The translations under genes and the position numbers were made by a program. The notes under the pieces are model-generated. The model had not been told where the DNA came from. It did no database searches and saw only the letters and a list, made by a program, of their open reading frames with translations. From Mesostigma viride (lineage: Eukaryota; Streptophyta; Mesostigmatophyceae; Mesostigmatales; Mesostigmataceae), in NCBI GenBank assembly GCA_009746045.1, contig RPFO01000041.1:7534613-7598612 (forward strand): a stretch of DNA of 64,000 nt. Reading direction: 5' to 3'. Below are positions 24,626-34,969 of this stretch, one piece after another. Position 1 is the stretch's first letter; every line of letters begins with the position of its first letter.

Positions 24626-25488
24626 CGGACTAGGAATATATATATTAAAAATATAATTACTTACAGCAGAGTGAAATCACTCAAACCAAAGCAAACGCCC
24701 AGCTATAAACCTATATACAGAGCCATGTCAAAGCTCTATACTACGATAAGACCAATGGAAACGCCTAACGGGAGGAACCTAATAGCCCTGCTGCACCGCA
24801 AAATCAGCCCGCGTACGGCGGAGCATGATGTCAGCCATGGCCCGAGTCAGCGCCACCGACAGGCGCTGACGCCAATATGACGTCCAGGTCCGCGCCGACC
24901 ATGGGGCCCGCTGGCCCTCCAGGTCCAGCCGGTCCTCCCGGAGCCGGCAACACTCCTTGAAGAAGGCGGAGGTCAGGGGCCCCATGGCCCCAAACTCCTC
25001 CAGGACAAAGGGCACCACACGATGGTGCCCGACGTCGCCGTAGGCCAGGAGCTTGGCCCGCTCCGCCCGGTCCGCCGTGTAACCTGCCGTGAGGGAGGCC
25101 CCAGCCACGTGGCTAAGAGCCAAGGGCCGCGCCACCGAAACGTCAATAAGCAGATGCCGGCCACCCCCCTCAAAGTCCAGCACCACGATGTCAGGCCGGT
25201 GGTTGGGGGAATAGAAGGCAGCGCCATCCGCATCCTCGGACCGGATGTTCGCGTGGGGGAAAACCGACCGAATCATGGCGAGCACCACCGTCAGGAGGAC
25301 AGTGTGCAAATACAAATACCAATTCTGATTCTGTTGGCCCCCCATGCAGGCAAGGTAGTGAGTCCCCGTGGGATCCAGCGGCTGCCCACAGCTACCACAA
25401 GGCCGCCCGGCCGGAACAAGAGGCTGCGGGGCAAATAGCTGGTGCCGGAGCGCCACCGAGTAGTGGCTGGGAGCCAAGGCGAATGGGA
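24626..25488 (-). pseudogene. LINE C-terminus with restriction-like endonuclease domain (copy 2)
   Basis: Contains the same C-x2-C-x9-H-x3-C knuckle and RPD ... D motif as copy 1, and continues through the natural C-terminus (stop at about 24779, after DFAVQQGY) into a ~150-base 3' UTR ending TATATATTCCTAG. It is truncated on its 5' side at 25488, inside the region before the knuckle, by the join to segment Y. Same orientation as copies 1 and 3, giving a head-to-tail array. Confidence 0.75.
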
Positions 25489-25796
25489 ACTAGGAATATA
25501 TATTAAAAATATAATTACTTACAGCAGAGTGAAATCACTCAAACCAAAGCAAACGCCCAGCTATAAACCTATATACAGAGCCATGTCAAAGCTCTATACT
25601 ACGATAAGACCAATGGAAACGCCTAACGGGAGGAACCTAATAGCCCTGCTGCACCGCAAAATCAGCCCGCGTACGGCGGAGCATGATGTCAGCCATGGCC
25701 CGAGTCAGCGCCACCGACAAGCGCTGACGCCAATATGACGTCCAGGTCCGCGCCGACCATGGGGCCCGCTGGCCCTCCAGGTCCAGCCGGTCCTCC
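25489..25796 (-). mobile_element. LINE 3' fragment (segment Y, copy 3)
   Basis: Near-identical to 12478-12783 and to the 3' part of copy 2. Starts at the same GGACCGGCTGG boundary and ends in TATATTCCTAG next to copy 2. Immediately upstream of it (25797-25811) is a further CTAGGAATATATATA end, as if another copy had once been joined there. Confidence 0.7.
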
Positions 25797-25799
25797 CTA

Positions 25800-26250
25800 G
25801 GAATATATATACCAGTAGTGTAGATTAGTAAGGCTTAGCCTAGCATGTGGCCCACGCGCATGTGCGCCCATAATGGCCCCCATGGATGTTGCCTTCAGAA
25901 TTTAGCCAAGCCATGCCTATAATGGGACCCCCATGGATGTTGCATTAAGAACTTAGCCATGCTATGCCATAGATGCAGAGAGATGCTCTCTGTCGAGACG
26001 CCATGCCCTAGCCCTTGTATAGCCATGATGATCTTCCCCCCCATGGCATGCTCCCCCACCCCTTAGCTGGGCATAGCGTGATAGACCATGAGGGTGCGGG
26101 TGCCCTGGTGCACCTAGAGCAAGTGTTGCTTACATTCCACTCTTGCAGGAAGTAGCCTAGAATGTATTAAAAGCCATATGCCCCTTCTCAGGGATATGTG
26201 CTACATATTCTCCCAACGGAGTTATGTTACAATTCAATTCAATTCATTCC
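25800..26250 (+). repeat. Repeat B, most complete plus copy
   Basis: Runs from CCAGTAGTGTAGATTAG through ATGATGATCTTCCCCCC, GCAGGAAGTAGCCTAG and GGGATATGTGCTACATA to the hairpin CTCCCAACGGAG and (CAATT)n. Best reference copy for the pieces at 1718-2850 and 28080-30050. No open frame. Confidence 0.65.
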
Positions 26251-26251
26251 C

Positions 26252-26282
26252 GTTGGGGAGTCACGGAGCATTAACCCCGAGG
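26252..26282 (-). repeat. LINE-tail hairpin fragment
   Basis: CCCGTTGGGGAGTCACGGAG followed by CATTAACCCCGA, the 3' end motif of the 28380-29871 LINE, cut off by the GGGA array. Confidence 0.5.
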
Positions 26283-28055
26283 GAGCCGGGAGGGAGGGAG
26301 GGAGGGAGGGAGGGAGGGAGGGAGGGAGGGAGGGAGGGAGGGAGGGAGGGAGGGAGGAGGGAGGGAGGAGGGAGGGAGGGAGGAGGGAGGAGGGAGGGAG
26401 GGAGGGAGGGAGGGAGGGAGGGAGGGAGGGAGGAGGGAGGGAGGGAGGGAGGGAGGAGGAGGGAGGAGGGAGGGAGGAGGAGGGAGGGAGGAGGGAGGGA
26501 GGGAGGGAGGAGGGAGGGAGGGAGGGAGGGAGGAGGAGGGAGGAGGGAGGAGGGAGGAGGGAGGGAGGGAGGGAGGGAGGGAGGGAGGGAGGGAGGGAGG
26601 GAGGGAGGAGGGAGGGAGGGAGGGAGGGAGGGAGGAGGGAGGAGGGAGGGAGGGAGGGAGGGAGGAGGGAGGAGGGAGGGAGGGAGGAGGGAGGGAGGGA
26701 GGAGGAGGGAGGGAGAGGAGGGAGGGAGGGAGGGAGGGAGGAGGAGGAGGGAGGGAGGGAGGGAGGGAGGGAGGAGGAGGGAGGGAGGGAGGGAGGGAGG
26801 GAGGGAGGGAGGAGGGAGGGAGGGAGGGAGGGAGGGAGGGAGGGAGGGAGGGAGGGAGGAGGGAGGGAGGGAGGGAGGGAGGGAGGGAGGAGGGAGGGAG
26901 GGAGGAGGGAGGGAGGGAGGGAGGAGGGAGGGAGGGAGGGAGGGAGGGGGGAGGGAGGGGAGGGAGGAGGGAGGGAGGGAGGGAGGGAGGGAGGGAGGAG
27001 GGAGGGAGGGAGGGAGGAGGGAGGGAGGGAGGGAGGGAGGGAGGGAGGGAGGAGGAGGGAGGAGGGAGGGAGGGAGGGAGGGAGGGAGGGAGGGAGGGAG
27101 GGAGGGAGGGAGGGAGGAGGGAGGGAGGGAGGGAGGGAGAGGGAGGGAGGGAGGGAGGGAGGGAGGGAGGGAGGGAGGGGCCGTGGTGGGTGGGTGGGTG
27201 GGTGGGTGGGTGGGTGGGTGGGTGGGTGGGTGGGTGGGTGGGTGGGTGTGGGTGGGTGGGTGGGTGGGTGGTGGGTGGGTGGGTGGTGGGTGGGTGGGTG
27301 GGTGGGTGGGTGGGTGGTGGGTGGGTGGGTGGGTGGGTGGGTGGGTGGGTGGGTGGGTGGGTGGGTGGGTGGGTGGGTGGGTGGGTGGGTGGGTGGTGGG
27401 TGGGTGGGTGGGTGGGTGGGTGGGTGCATGGGTGGGTGGGTGGGTGGGTGGGTGGGTGGGTGGGAGGGTGGTGGTGGGTGGTGGGTGGGTGGGTGGGTGG
27501 GTGGGTGGGTGGTGGGTGGGTGGGTGGGTGGGTGGTGGGTGGGTGGGTGGGTGGGTGGGTGGTGGGTGTGGATGGGTGGGTGGGTGGGTGGGTGGGTGGG
27601 TGGGTGGTGGGTGGTGGGTGGGTGGGTGGGTGGGTGGGTGGGTGGTGGGTGGGTGGTGGGTGGGTGGGTGGTGGGTGGGTGGGTGGGTGGGTGGGTGCAT
27701 GGGTGGGTGGTGGGTGGGTGGGTGGGTGGGTGGGTGGGTGGTGGGGGGTGGGTGGGTGGGTGGGTGGGTGGGTGGGTGGGTGGGTGGGTGGGTGGGTGGG
27801 TGGGTGGGTGGGTGGGTGGGTGGGTGGGTGGGTGGGTGCATGGGTGGGTGGGTGGGTGGGTGGGTGGGTGGTGGGTGGGTGGGTGGGTGGGTGGGTGGGT
27901 GGGTGGTGGGTGGGGGTGGTGGGTGGGTGGGTGGGTGGGTGGGTGGGTGGGTGGGTGGGTGGGTGGGTGGGTGGGTGGGTGGGTTGGTGGGAGGGTGGGT
28001 TGGTGGGAGGGAGGGAGGGACGGGGAGGGGGTGGGGGAGGGAGGGAGGGAGGGCA
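26283..28055 (+). repeat. GGGA / GGGT mega-array
   Basis: About 900 bases of GGGA with interspersed GGA (26283-27178), a one-step switch at GGGGCCGTGG, then ~830 bases of GGGT with interspersed GGT, GTGT and GCAT (27185-28010), then a short GGGA return. All G runs are on the plus strand, so both halves could form G-quadruplexes. Very long frames exist in at least six readings (HPPT, LPPS, GWVG, EGGR repeats) and are not credible genes. Confidence 0.97.
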
Positions 28056-28079
28056 GCACCTCCAGCCACCCCCGCTTAG

Positions 28080-28379
28080 GGGACCATAGTAGCAGTAGTA
28101 GTGTAGACTAGTAAGGCCAGTAGCCAACGTGGCCTGTATACATGTACGCCCATTAATTAATTAATTATCAACATCACTCGATCCGTTGGGAGTAAATGTA
28201 GCACATATCCCTGAGAAGGGGCATACGGCTTTTAATACACTCTAGGCTGCTTCATGCAAGGGTGGGAATGTAAGCTACCCTTGCTCGAGGTGCACCAAGG
28301 CACCTGCACCCTCATGATGTATCGCGCTATGCCCAGCTAAGGGGGAGCGTGGCATGTGGGGGAAGATCATCATGGCTAT
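28080..28379 (-). repeat. Repeat B remnants, inverted against 25800-26250
   Basis: A short plus-orientation start (CAGTAGTAGTGTAGACTAG) is followed from 28185 by the inverted second half of B (hairpin TCCGTTGGGAG, GAGAAGGGGCATA, GGGGAAGATCAT). The B copy is cut at 28369-28379 by a LINE insertion and continues at 29872. Confidence 0.6.
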
Positions 28380-29871
28380 TAATTAATTAATTAATTAGAC
28401 TCGTGCTCCCGTTGGGGAGTCACGGAGCATTAACCCCGATGAATGGATGGATGGGTGCACACATTCCTACCGGTCTAATCTATCTACATTGGCTACATAC
28501 TACCTCTATATCTAACAACATTCTAACTACATCATCTATCTAGGCAGCCGCACGCTGCCCTAGGGGGAGCTGTCTAGCGTGCCTCCCGCGGGATTGCACA
28601 CGCGGGCGCTTCCCCACTGGGGGGGGCTCGTTGTCCTCTATGACCTGGGCCCACTTGGCCTTGTCCATCATCTTCTTCCAAATCACGGAGAGGCCTAGGC
28701 CCCCCATGTCCTCTACTAGCTGTTCTTTGAAGGTGCGGGCCTTGCGGCGTCTAACATCACTGGGCCCAGCCCACGTCAGGAGGTGCCGGCCAGGCTGGGC
28801 TGGTCGCAGTCCTGCGGGGGGGCCACGTGAGGTGTCTACCTGATTGGTGCGAGCTAGGTGCCCTACTAGCTGCAGGCGGCGTTGCTTAATTGTGCTGGTG
28901 ATATAGGGCATGCCCTGGTACAGGTCCTCATTGCGGACATGAGCAGCATATCCTACTCTGAAAATGGAACGCAGCATGCTGGTGACCGCGCCGTCCAGCT
29001 TGCGGGCCAGGTCGGCGGTGAGGGTCCACGTCTCGGCGCCATACGTGAGAACAGGAAGGACGAGGACCTTGAACAGGTCCTGTTTCTCGATCTTGCCCAG
29101 GGGCTTGCGCCATAGGGCCCGGTACTGGCGTAAAGCGTGCCAGGCGAGGGAGATGCGGTGGTCCACATCCACCTCGCAGCTAGGGAGCAGGCTGCCCAGC
29201 AGCTTAACGCGGTCCCGATACAGGACTCGAGAGCCGTCTAGGAGATAGAGGGGCGGCGCTGAGGTGGTGAGCCCCACCGCCAGGGCCTCTGTCTTCTTGC
29301 TGACCTCAAGCCCCACTGCACGGGCCTCGAGAGCCAGGCAGTCAAGCCATGTCTGCACGTGCTCAGTGTCCTCAAAGAGGGTGGTGTCGTCTGCGTAAAT
29401 GATGTCTGCCAGCCGAATCTCCGTGTCCGCACCGCCATGCCAGAATTTGTTAGCAACCTGCACTCCTGGTTCCCTGCCCACGATGCGGGCAAATCGCTTG
29501 CGCGCCTGAGTCATTACGTATTCGACAACAATAATGAACAGGTATAGGGCGACAGCACGCAGCCCTGCCACACACCCTTCTGTAAAGGGCATGGGGGCGT
29601 GGTCCCGTAAGAAGTGCGCACCGAAGTGGTGGACCCTTCATACAGGTTGCGGATGACAGCAATCAGGGGGCGGGGGATCCGGAACAACTCGAGGATGTCC
29701 CAAAGCGCAGGCCAGAAAACTGAATCGAAGGCTTTGATGAAGTCCACCAGCACAAGGTGCAAAGGGGACTCACCAGGCTGAAGGCGTTGCAGTTCCTCCA
29801 CCAGTCGGCGAGTAGCGAAGAGCGCCTGTACTGTGTTGCGACCTAAACGGAAGCCGTGCTGAGTCTCGCTG
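28380..29871 (-). mobile_element. 5'-truncated LINE insertion with 11-bp target duplication
   Basis: ATCATGGCTAT occurs at 28369-28379 and 29872-29882, bracketing a minus-strand LINE that begins inside its RT domain and ends in a TTAA-repeat tail. It has split a copy of repeat B. Its 3' UTR contains the ACTCCCCAACGGGAG hairpin found in many other places in the window. Confidence 0.8.
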
Positions 29872-29939
29872 ATCATGGCTATACAAGAGCTATGGCATGG
29901 CTTCTCAGCAGAGAGTGACTCCCTGCATGGGCACGGCAT
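28540..29939 (-). pseudogene. LINE reverse transcriptase fragment (frameshifted)
   Basis: The upstream frame (to about 29590) carries QHGFRLGRNTVQAL, then LVDFIKAFDS (motif A with the first catalytic Asp) and QGCVLSP (motif B). The next frame (29592-28540) picks up with LFIIVVEYVM and continues with IIYADDTTLF (catalytic Asp pair), the VKLLGS thumb entry, LTYGAETWTL and RRLQLVGHLAR, as in RTE/CR1-like RTs. The enzyme would copy LINE RNA onto nicked chromosomal DNA. A frameshift at motif B inactivates it, and endonuclease and N-terminal RT are missing. The apparent first residues (29872-29939) are target DNA, not RT. Confidence 0.85.
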
Positions 29940-30050
29940 AATAAAATAAAGCTAGGCATCATCTGGAGGGTGGCTCATCATAGGCACACATGTACATGAC
30001 TAAAAAGGCTAGGCCTCAGCTGGTATAGTGCCTGTAGTAGGCGGGCATGT
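29883..30050 (-). repeat. Repeat B, inverted, outer half
   Basis: Continuation of the B copy split by the LINE: CTTCTCAGCAGAGAGTGAC, AAAGCTAGGCATCATCTGG, CCTGTAGTAGGCGGGCATGT, as in 2620-2800. It ends at the left inverted repeat of the 3.7-kb element. Confidence 0.65.
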
Positions 30051-30559
30051 ACAGGGGTCACCCGCAGTATCGCAACAAGAATCGCAACTACGCAACTTTC
30101 CAGGAGGACCAAAAAACACTTTTGTTGCGATTCTTGCGAGGACCGATTTGGACGAAAAGTTGCGAAACGGCAAACGCGTGGTATCGCAACTAAAGATACA
30201 CCCCGACGTGAAGTATGTCACTCCTTGGCTGACCGGCGCGAAGAATCAACCGAACTGAAATGAGCGGCGTCAGAAAAATGCTATAGCCGCAGTCGCGCAA
30301 CATCTAATTATGCGCACATTATCTCGGGCTGGTTTTTACTGCGTCTACACGCGTTAATCATCACGGGGGTGACGATGAAAGGCAGCACTTGTTATTAGCT
30401 TCTGTATCATTGAATTTTTCGCAACCAGTAGTTTTCGTATGATGTATTTCGCGTATTGCATCATCGTTCAGGGCCAGGAAAGTCTCGACGCCGTGATGAG
30501 ATTGCCTTTCTGTCATGAGATTGCTAGCTTTCCGCTAGCCTTCTTTTTGCGGTTTCGGC

Positions 30560-30598
30560 ATGGCGCAGTTTAGTGTACCTGCGGATACCGTCAACAAG
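30560..30598 (+). other. Candidate short first exon inside the 3.7-kb element
   Basis: MAQFSVPADTVNK followed by a perfect donor GTAAAG. A diverged equivalent, ATG plus five codons then CAG|GTAATC, sits at 60916-60933 in a related non-coding region. Too short to assign a function. Confidence 0.2.
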
Positions 30599-30599
30599 G

Positions 30600-32050
30600 T
30601 AAAGTCGTTATATCATTCGGTAAGTAATCTCGGACACGTTGTTGAAGGTTTGTGGTGTTAAGTTCGCTAACTTACTACTCCTGTGTACTAGTTTGTGGTT
30701 GTGGTTTTGTACAACCGTCGTCGTAAGATTTTCATCAGTTTTGTTCATGATTAGCTGCGTCTGTACCTAATTTTCTAGAATGACGATTGATTTAACATCT
30801 AAAGGAGTTGTAGATGGTAGCACGATGGTTTCTATTGCCTAAATTCTTCAGGAAAGATGGTATCATGGCCAGTTTTTTGTCAGCCTTTTGGCTTTGCTAG
30901 TAAAGGACGCCTGTGCAGTTGTGCAGTCCGTGCAACATCTATGGAGGCCCCAGTGCCTTGCTGACGTAGAAAAGAAGTTCGATGCAGTGTTTGTATATTT
31001 TCATCCTAGGCATGCAAATGGAGGTCATTTCTCATGTTCTGGATGCATGGGTAACACCGCCCCTTGCACCCCCTTGCTACGTGTGCATTTGGGCCTTGGT
31101 TTGTGAAGACGTCCAATATTGCATTATCACTTAACATTGCATTGTAAGTGTCTTTTTTATCGCACCCGTGCACCCCCCTGAGATTAGTGCTGTATTTAGC
31201 ACCCATAGGACATATAGGACATTGCAACATGACTAATGACATGACCCCGAAGTAACTCCCTATATGCGTGTGCTTTGGTCCCAGTATCAAAGAGACAACC
31301 AGCGCAGGCCAGAAATCGGGAGAATCCGGACCATGGTAGCTCGAGCCTGCCGTTATCTTTTCCGCGTTTTCGAGTCGTTCAGGATGATGAAGATGAATGG
31401 TGATGGAAATGTGTATCCTTGTGCATTGAAATTATGGCTGGCTTACGTGTGGAGCGACTAGATGACCTAGACGGTGGGGCCGGAAACAGCATGCTTGATC
31501 AGGGCGTGTGTTTCTAGCCTAACTGGCCGGGAGTGTCTAGTGGTGAGCACCAGTATGGACACTAGATTGTTATCAGGCTGGTTTCTGGACATTATCATGC
31601 AAGGTGCAACCAGCCATAATTAGGGGTAGAGTTACACACTGGTCATCCAAGGGCTAAGTGCAGGCCAGCACGCGGTAAAATGGTGACTGTGCATTAATAT
31701 TAAAAAATTAAATTACGACACGCAGACGCTACGCGTTGATCAGGCGTCGCGTGACCGCCATGCGACCATTAATAGTTGTCGCGTATATTACATCCTCAAT
31801 GATGTGGAGGCGGAGATGGAATGAGTATCTATAATGTAACCTTGAGTGACAGGGTTGCTGGCACCACGGCCCGAATCACTGTTATTACACTTGTACTGAA
31901 TTGGGTCACATGCATACCCCCACCGACTTGGGGTTGGTATCCTTTATATATCCTGCCATGGACTGGAATCGTTGTCTCCTTGAATACATGTATAACTCAC
32001 ATGGGTCAGGGGGCCTGCCCATATTCACCACTATATTAATCCCTAAAAGG
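30600..32050. other. Interior of 3.7-kb element, no gene recognised
   Basis: Only short frames. 31170-31290 is similar to 61840-61960 (shared AATGACATGACCCC), and 31285-31355 to 19830-19895. Confidence 0.4.
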
Positions 32051-32059
32051 TACTTACAT

Positions 32060-32835
32060 TGTCCTCGGTCGCATTCATGCATGCATTCGCGTATCCATGC
32101 ATGCAATCACTTCCATCCCTGCAAGCATTCACGCATCCATGCATGCAAACACCATCCATCCACGCAAGCATTCACGTATCCATGCATGCAAACACCATCC
32201 ACCCATGCAAGCATTCACACATTCATGCATGCAAACACCATCCATCCATGCTAGCATTCACGTATCCATGCATGCAAACACCACCCATCCGTGCAAGCAT
32301 TCACGTATCCATGCATGCAAACACCATCCACCCAGGCAAGCATTCACGTATCCATGCATGCAAACACCACCCATCCGTGCAAGCATTCACGCATCCATGC
32401 ATGCAAACACCATCCACCCATGCAAGCATTCACGTATCCATGCATGCAAACACCATCCACCCCAAGCTTTCAGGTATCCATGCATGCAAACACCACCCAT
32501 CCATGCATGCAAACACCATCCACCCATGCAAGCATTCACACATTCATGCATGCAAACACCATCCATCCCTGCAAGCATTTACGTATCCATGCATGCAAAC
32601 ACCACCCATCCCTGCAAGCATTCACGTATCCATGCATGCAAACACCATCCATCCCTGCAAGCATTCACGTATCCACGCATGCAAACACCATCCATCCCTG
32701 CAAGCATTAATGCAATATCGATTCGGGTAATTAGCACCCATCCTGCGAGCATCCATGCAATTACCACCCATCCTGCGAACATTCACGTGCAATCCATGCA
32801 TGCAGACACCGCCATCCATTCGATGCAAGCATTCA
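32060..32835 (+). repeat. 43-bp minisatellite
   Basis: About 17 units of CGTATCCATGCATGCAAACA + CCATCCATCCATGCAAGCATTCA with point variants, degenerating after 32720. Open in several frames because of its composition; the Cys/His-rich peptides are not regarded as real. Confidence 0.9.
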
Positions 32836-33700
32836 CGTTTCCATGCAGCCACCCATCCTCGGCCCGCAGCATCATGGTGAACACAGCATTTCCCTTGCCC
32901 GGCCTGCGGCCGGACTGTAACACTGGACTGTCTCACCGCTTTAACAAAGACGGTTCAGGGCGATATATGTAGTCGCCTCAAAGTTGCACCCGCACGGCCA
33001 GCAAATGCTGGGCCGCTGCCATCCCCACTTCACAAACACACCCTCTTTCAGAATCTGTCCAGTATTGTTGCCTAATGCATCCCCGTTCGAAAGAGCGACA
33101 TTATGAAACCACACTGTGAATGAAACAACGCAGTTTGTTTAACATGCCACGGCGCCGACTATACCTCAAGACCATAGCTGTGTAATGTCGGCGGGACAAT
33201 GACGGGGTAATGACGCGCAATGACGAGACGATGACGCGCGTGATGATTAGGGAACTGTTTGATAACGAAAGGTTAGTGGTTGTAGACTAATTATAGGTCG
33301 TTGATTATTCAATGAAGAGGCGGCACACTTTTGTTTTTGTTCATTATTGCACTGACTTCCGCGCGATGAATCCCACTGAACTGAACTGAACACCGCGCGG
33401 CAAATCAATCGTCAACGGCGTTAACTATTGCAAGCACATATCGGATCCTGCACGCCGATTGGCGACAATTTATTCCTTCCGGCGCACGTGTACGGCGTAC
33501 TTTTGGTATACTTGCCAGGTTTGTTGCGATTCTGTTGCATTGCGGAACTCTAGAATTGGTGGGTTTTCAGTTGCGGAACTGGGTGTTGCGATACTCGAGC
33601 ACGCTCCCATTTTTCATCCAAACATCACTTTTGAAAAGTAAAGGTGCCATGGTGTGCCCATACCTGCCCTTAATCGAAGTGGATGATAAAAAAAAAAATT
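32836..33700. other. No gene seen
   Basis: Contains AATGACG repeats near 33205-33245 and the right subterminal TTGCGAT-rich zone from 33518. Confidence 0.4.
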
Positions 33701-33771
33701 TTGAGTTGCGATTCTTGTTGCGATACTGCGGGTGACCCCTGTAGGGAACTTGGGTTTCCCCGCGAAACTCC

Positions 33772-34260
33772 AACCGCACGTTCAGATTTCCAAATCTCAA
33801 GTAAAGTTCGGCGCAACTTTCTGAACGGGGGCAGTTGACGAGCAGCATTCCTCCGGACGAATGAATTGCGTTCCATACTTGCGCAAAATTTTGAAAGGTA
33901 GCTTGCGTGCAGCCCTACTAAAATTTGCGCGCACGTTCAGATTTCCAAATCTCAAGTAAATTTCGGCGGAACATTCTGAACGGGGATAGTTGGCGGGCAG
34001 CGTTCCCCCAGACGAATGAAATGCGTTCCATACTAGCGCAAAATTTTGAAAGGTAGCTTGCGTGCAGCCCTACTAAAATTTGCGCGAAGTGTGGGACTGA
34101 AAATTCGTAACGGAAACTTTTTGGTAGTTGCCGTCACATCCTCTTGTGCAAACGTGTGGGAGTGAAAATTCGTAACGGAAACATTTTGGTAGTTGCCGTC
34201 ACTTCATTTTGCGCGAGTGTTGGGCTGAAAATTCGTAACGGAAACTTTTTGGTAGTTGGC
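33772..34260 (+). repeat. Two small tandem duplications upstream of copia-1
   Basis: A ~158-bp unit (starting CGCACGTTCAGATTTCCAAA) occurs twice at 33774-34090. A ~58-bp unit containing GAAAATTCGTAACGGAAAC occurs three times at 34100-34260. No coding. Confidence 0.75.
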
Positions 34261-34399
34261 GTCACTTCCTTTGGTTCGACTGAAAATTCGCTGAAATTCG
34301 CTGAATTAGTACCGTAGCCTAATTTTTAGTACCTCGAAGTGACGGGGCACCTAAAAATTTGCCCACAAGTACACTTGGCAGCGCGCTCACTGGGAAAAA

Positions 34400-34969
34400 T
34401 TGTACAGCCGCTCCGGCGGGCCACTTGAACGAATTGTAATGCAGGTTCGCCCTGTGAGTTGGGGCCCCCTCCCCACCCAGGGGGGGTGGCCAGGACCCCA
34501 GGAGGCCCTGGGGGGAGGTCCAGAGGTGCCCAGGGCACCCACCCAACCTGCTGAGGCCCCCCCAAGGGCGGGGGATATACAAGAACAGCTCGCCATTCTA
34601 CAGGCTCAGCTGGCCTCGTTGCAAGACCAGCAGTTAACAGCTAACCAGCTGCAAACTGTGGAGGGCCTGCGCGCCCTGATGAACAGGTATGAGCGTGGGA
34701 CCATTAACCTGGACCCCGCTCGCCTGCAACAGGCAACCGACGTCTTCATGAGGGCCAACCCCCCTCCAACAGGTGTGTATAACCCTCATAAAAAGGAATC
34801 CAAGATCAATATTGCTGGCTTGCCTGAGGGACACACCATTGAACAAGCCAAACAATTTGTCTTTGCTCTGGAGTATGGGATGGAAGGCCTAAACCTTAGG
34901 CATCAGTTTAAGGCTCTCAGGGCCTCATCTGCACCTTTCACCAATAATCTCCTGCAATTAGGGAATTGA
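34400..34969 (+). pseudogene. Copia-1 gag, N-terminal part
   Basis: A 189-codon frame, Pro-rich at first, then a Gln/Leu-rich helix (EQLAILQAQLASLQDQQ) and a region ending FTNNLLQLGN. The next frame (from 34966) overlaps its stop and carries the rest of gag, so a -1 shift is needed to join them. The true start is uncertain; no 5' LTR could be matched upstream, so the 5' end of copia-1 is probably lost. Confidence 0.55.

Larger units (their letters stand above)
30050..33743. mobile_element. 3.7-kb TIR element with TA ends, no transposase seen
   Basis: CAGGGGTCACCCGCAGTATC at 30052 and its exact reverse complement ending at 33741 form a perfect inverted repeat of at least 38 bases (continuing GCAACAAGAATCGCAACT), with TA outside each end. 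Both subterminal zones are rich in TTGCGAT words. TA flanks plus long TIRs fit a Tc1/mariner- or pogo-like non-autonomous element. The left flank is repeat B but the right flank does not continue B, so a simple insertion is not proven. Confidence 0.6.

Noticed and set aside
24624-24658. 35-base intron (GTAAGT ... CCTAG on the minus strand) between LINE copies
   Set aside because: The boundaries coincide with the 3' ends of repeated LINE copies, lie after the stop codon, and 35 bases is too short for most introns; it is better explained as a 3' tail.
26178-28127. Six overlapping open frames of 300-640 codons on both strands
   Set aside because: They are by-products of the GGGA/GGGT array, open in many frames at once, with no non-repeat domain.
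32059-32972. Cys/His-rich repeat proteins suggestive of metal binding
   Set aside because: 43-bp minisatellite read through in several frames; no unique domain.
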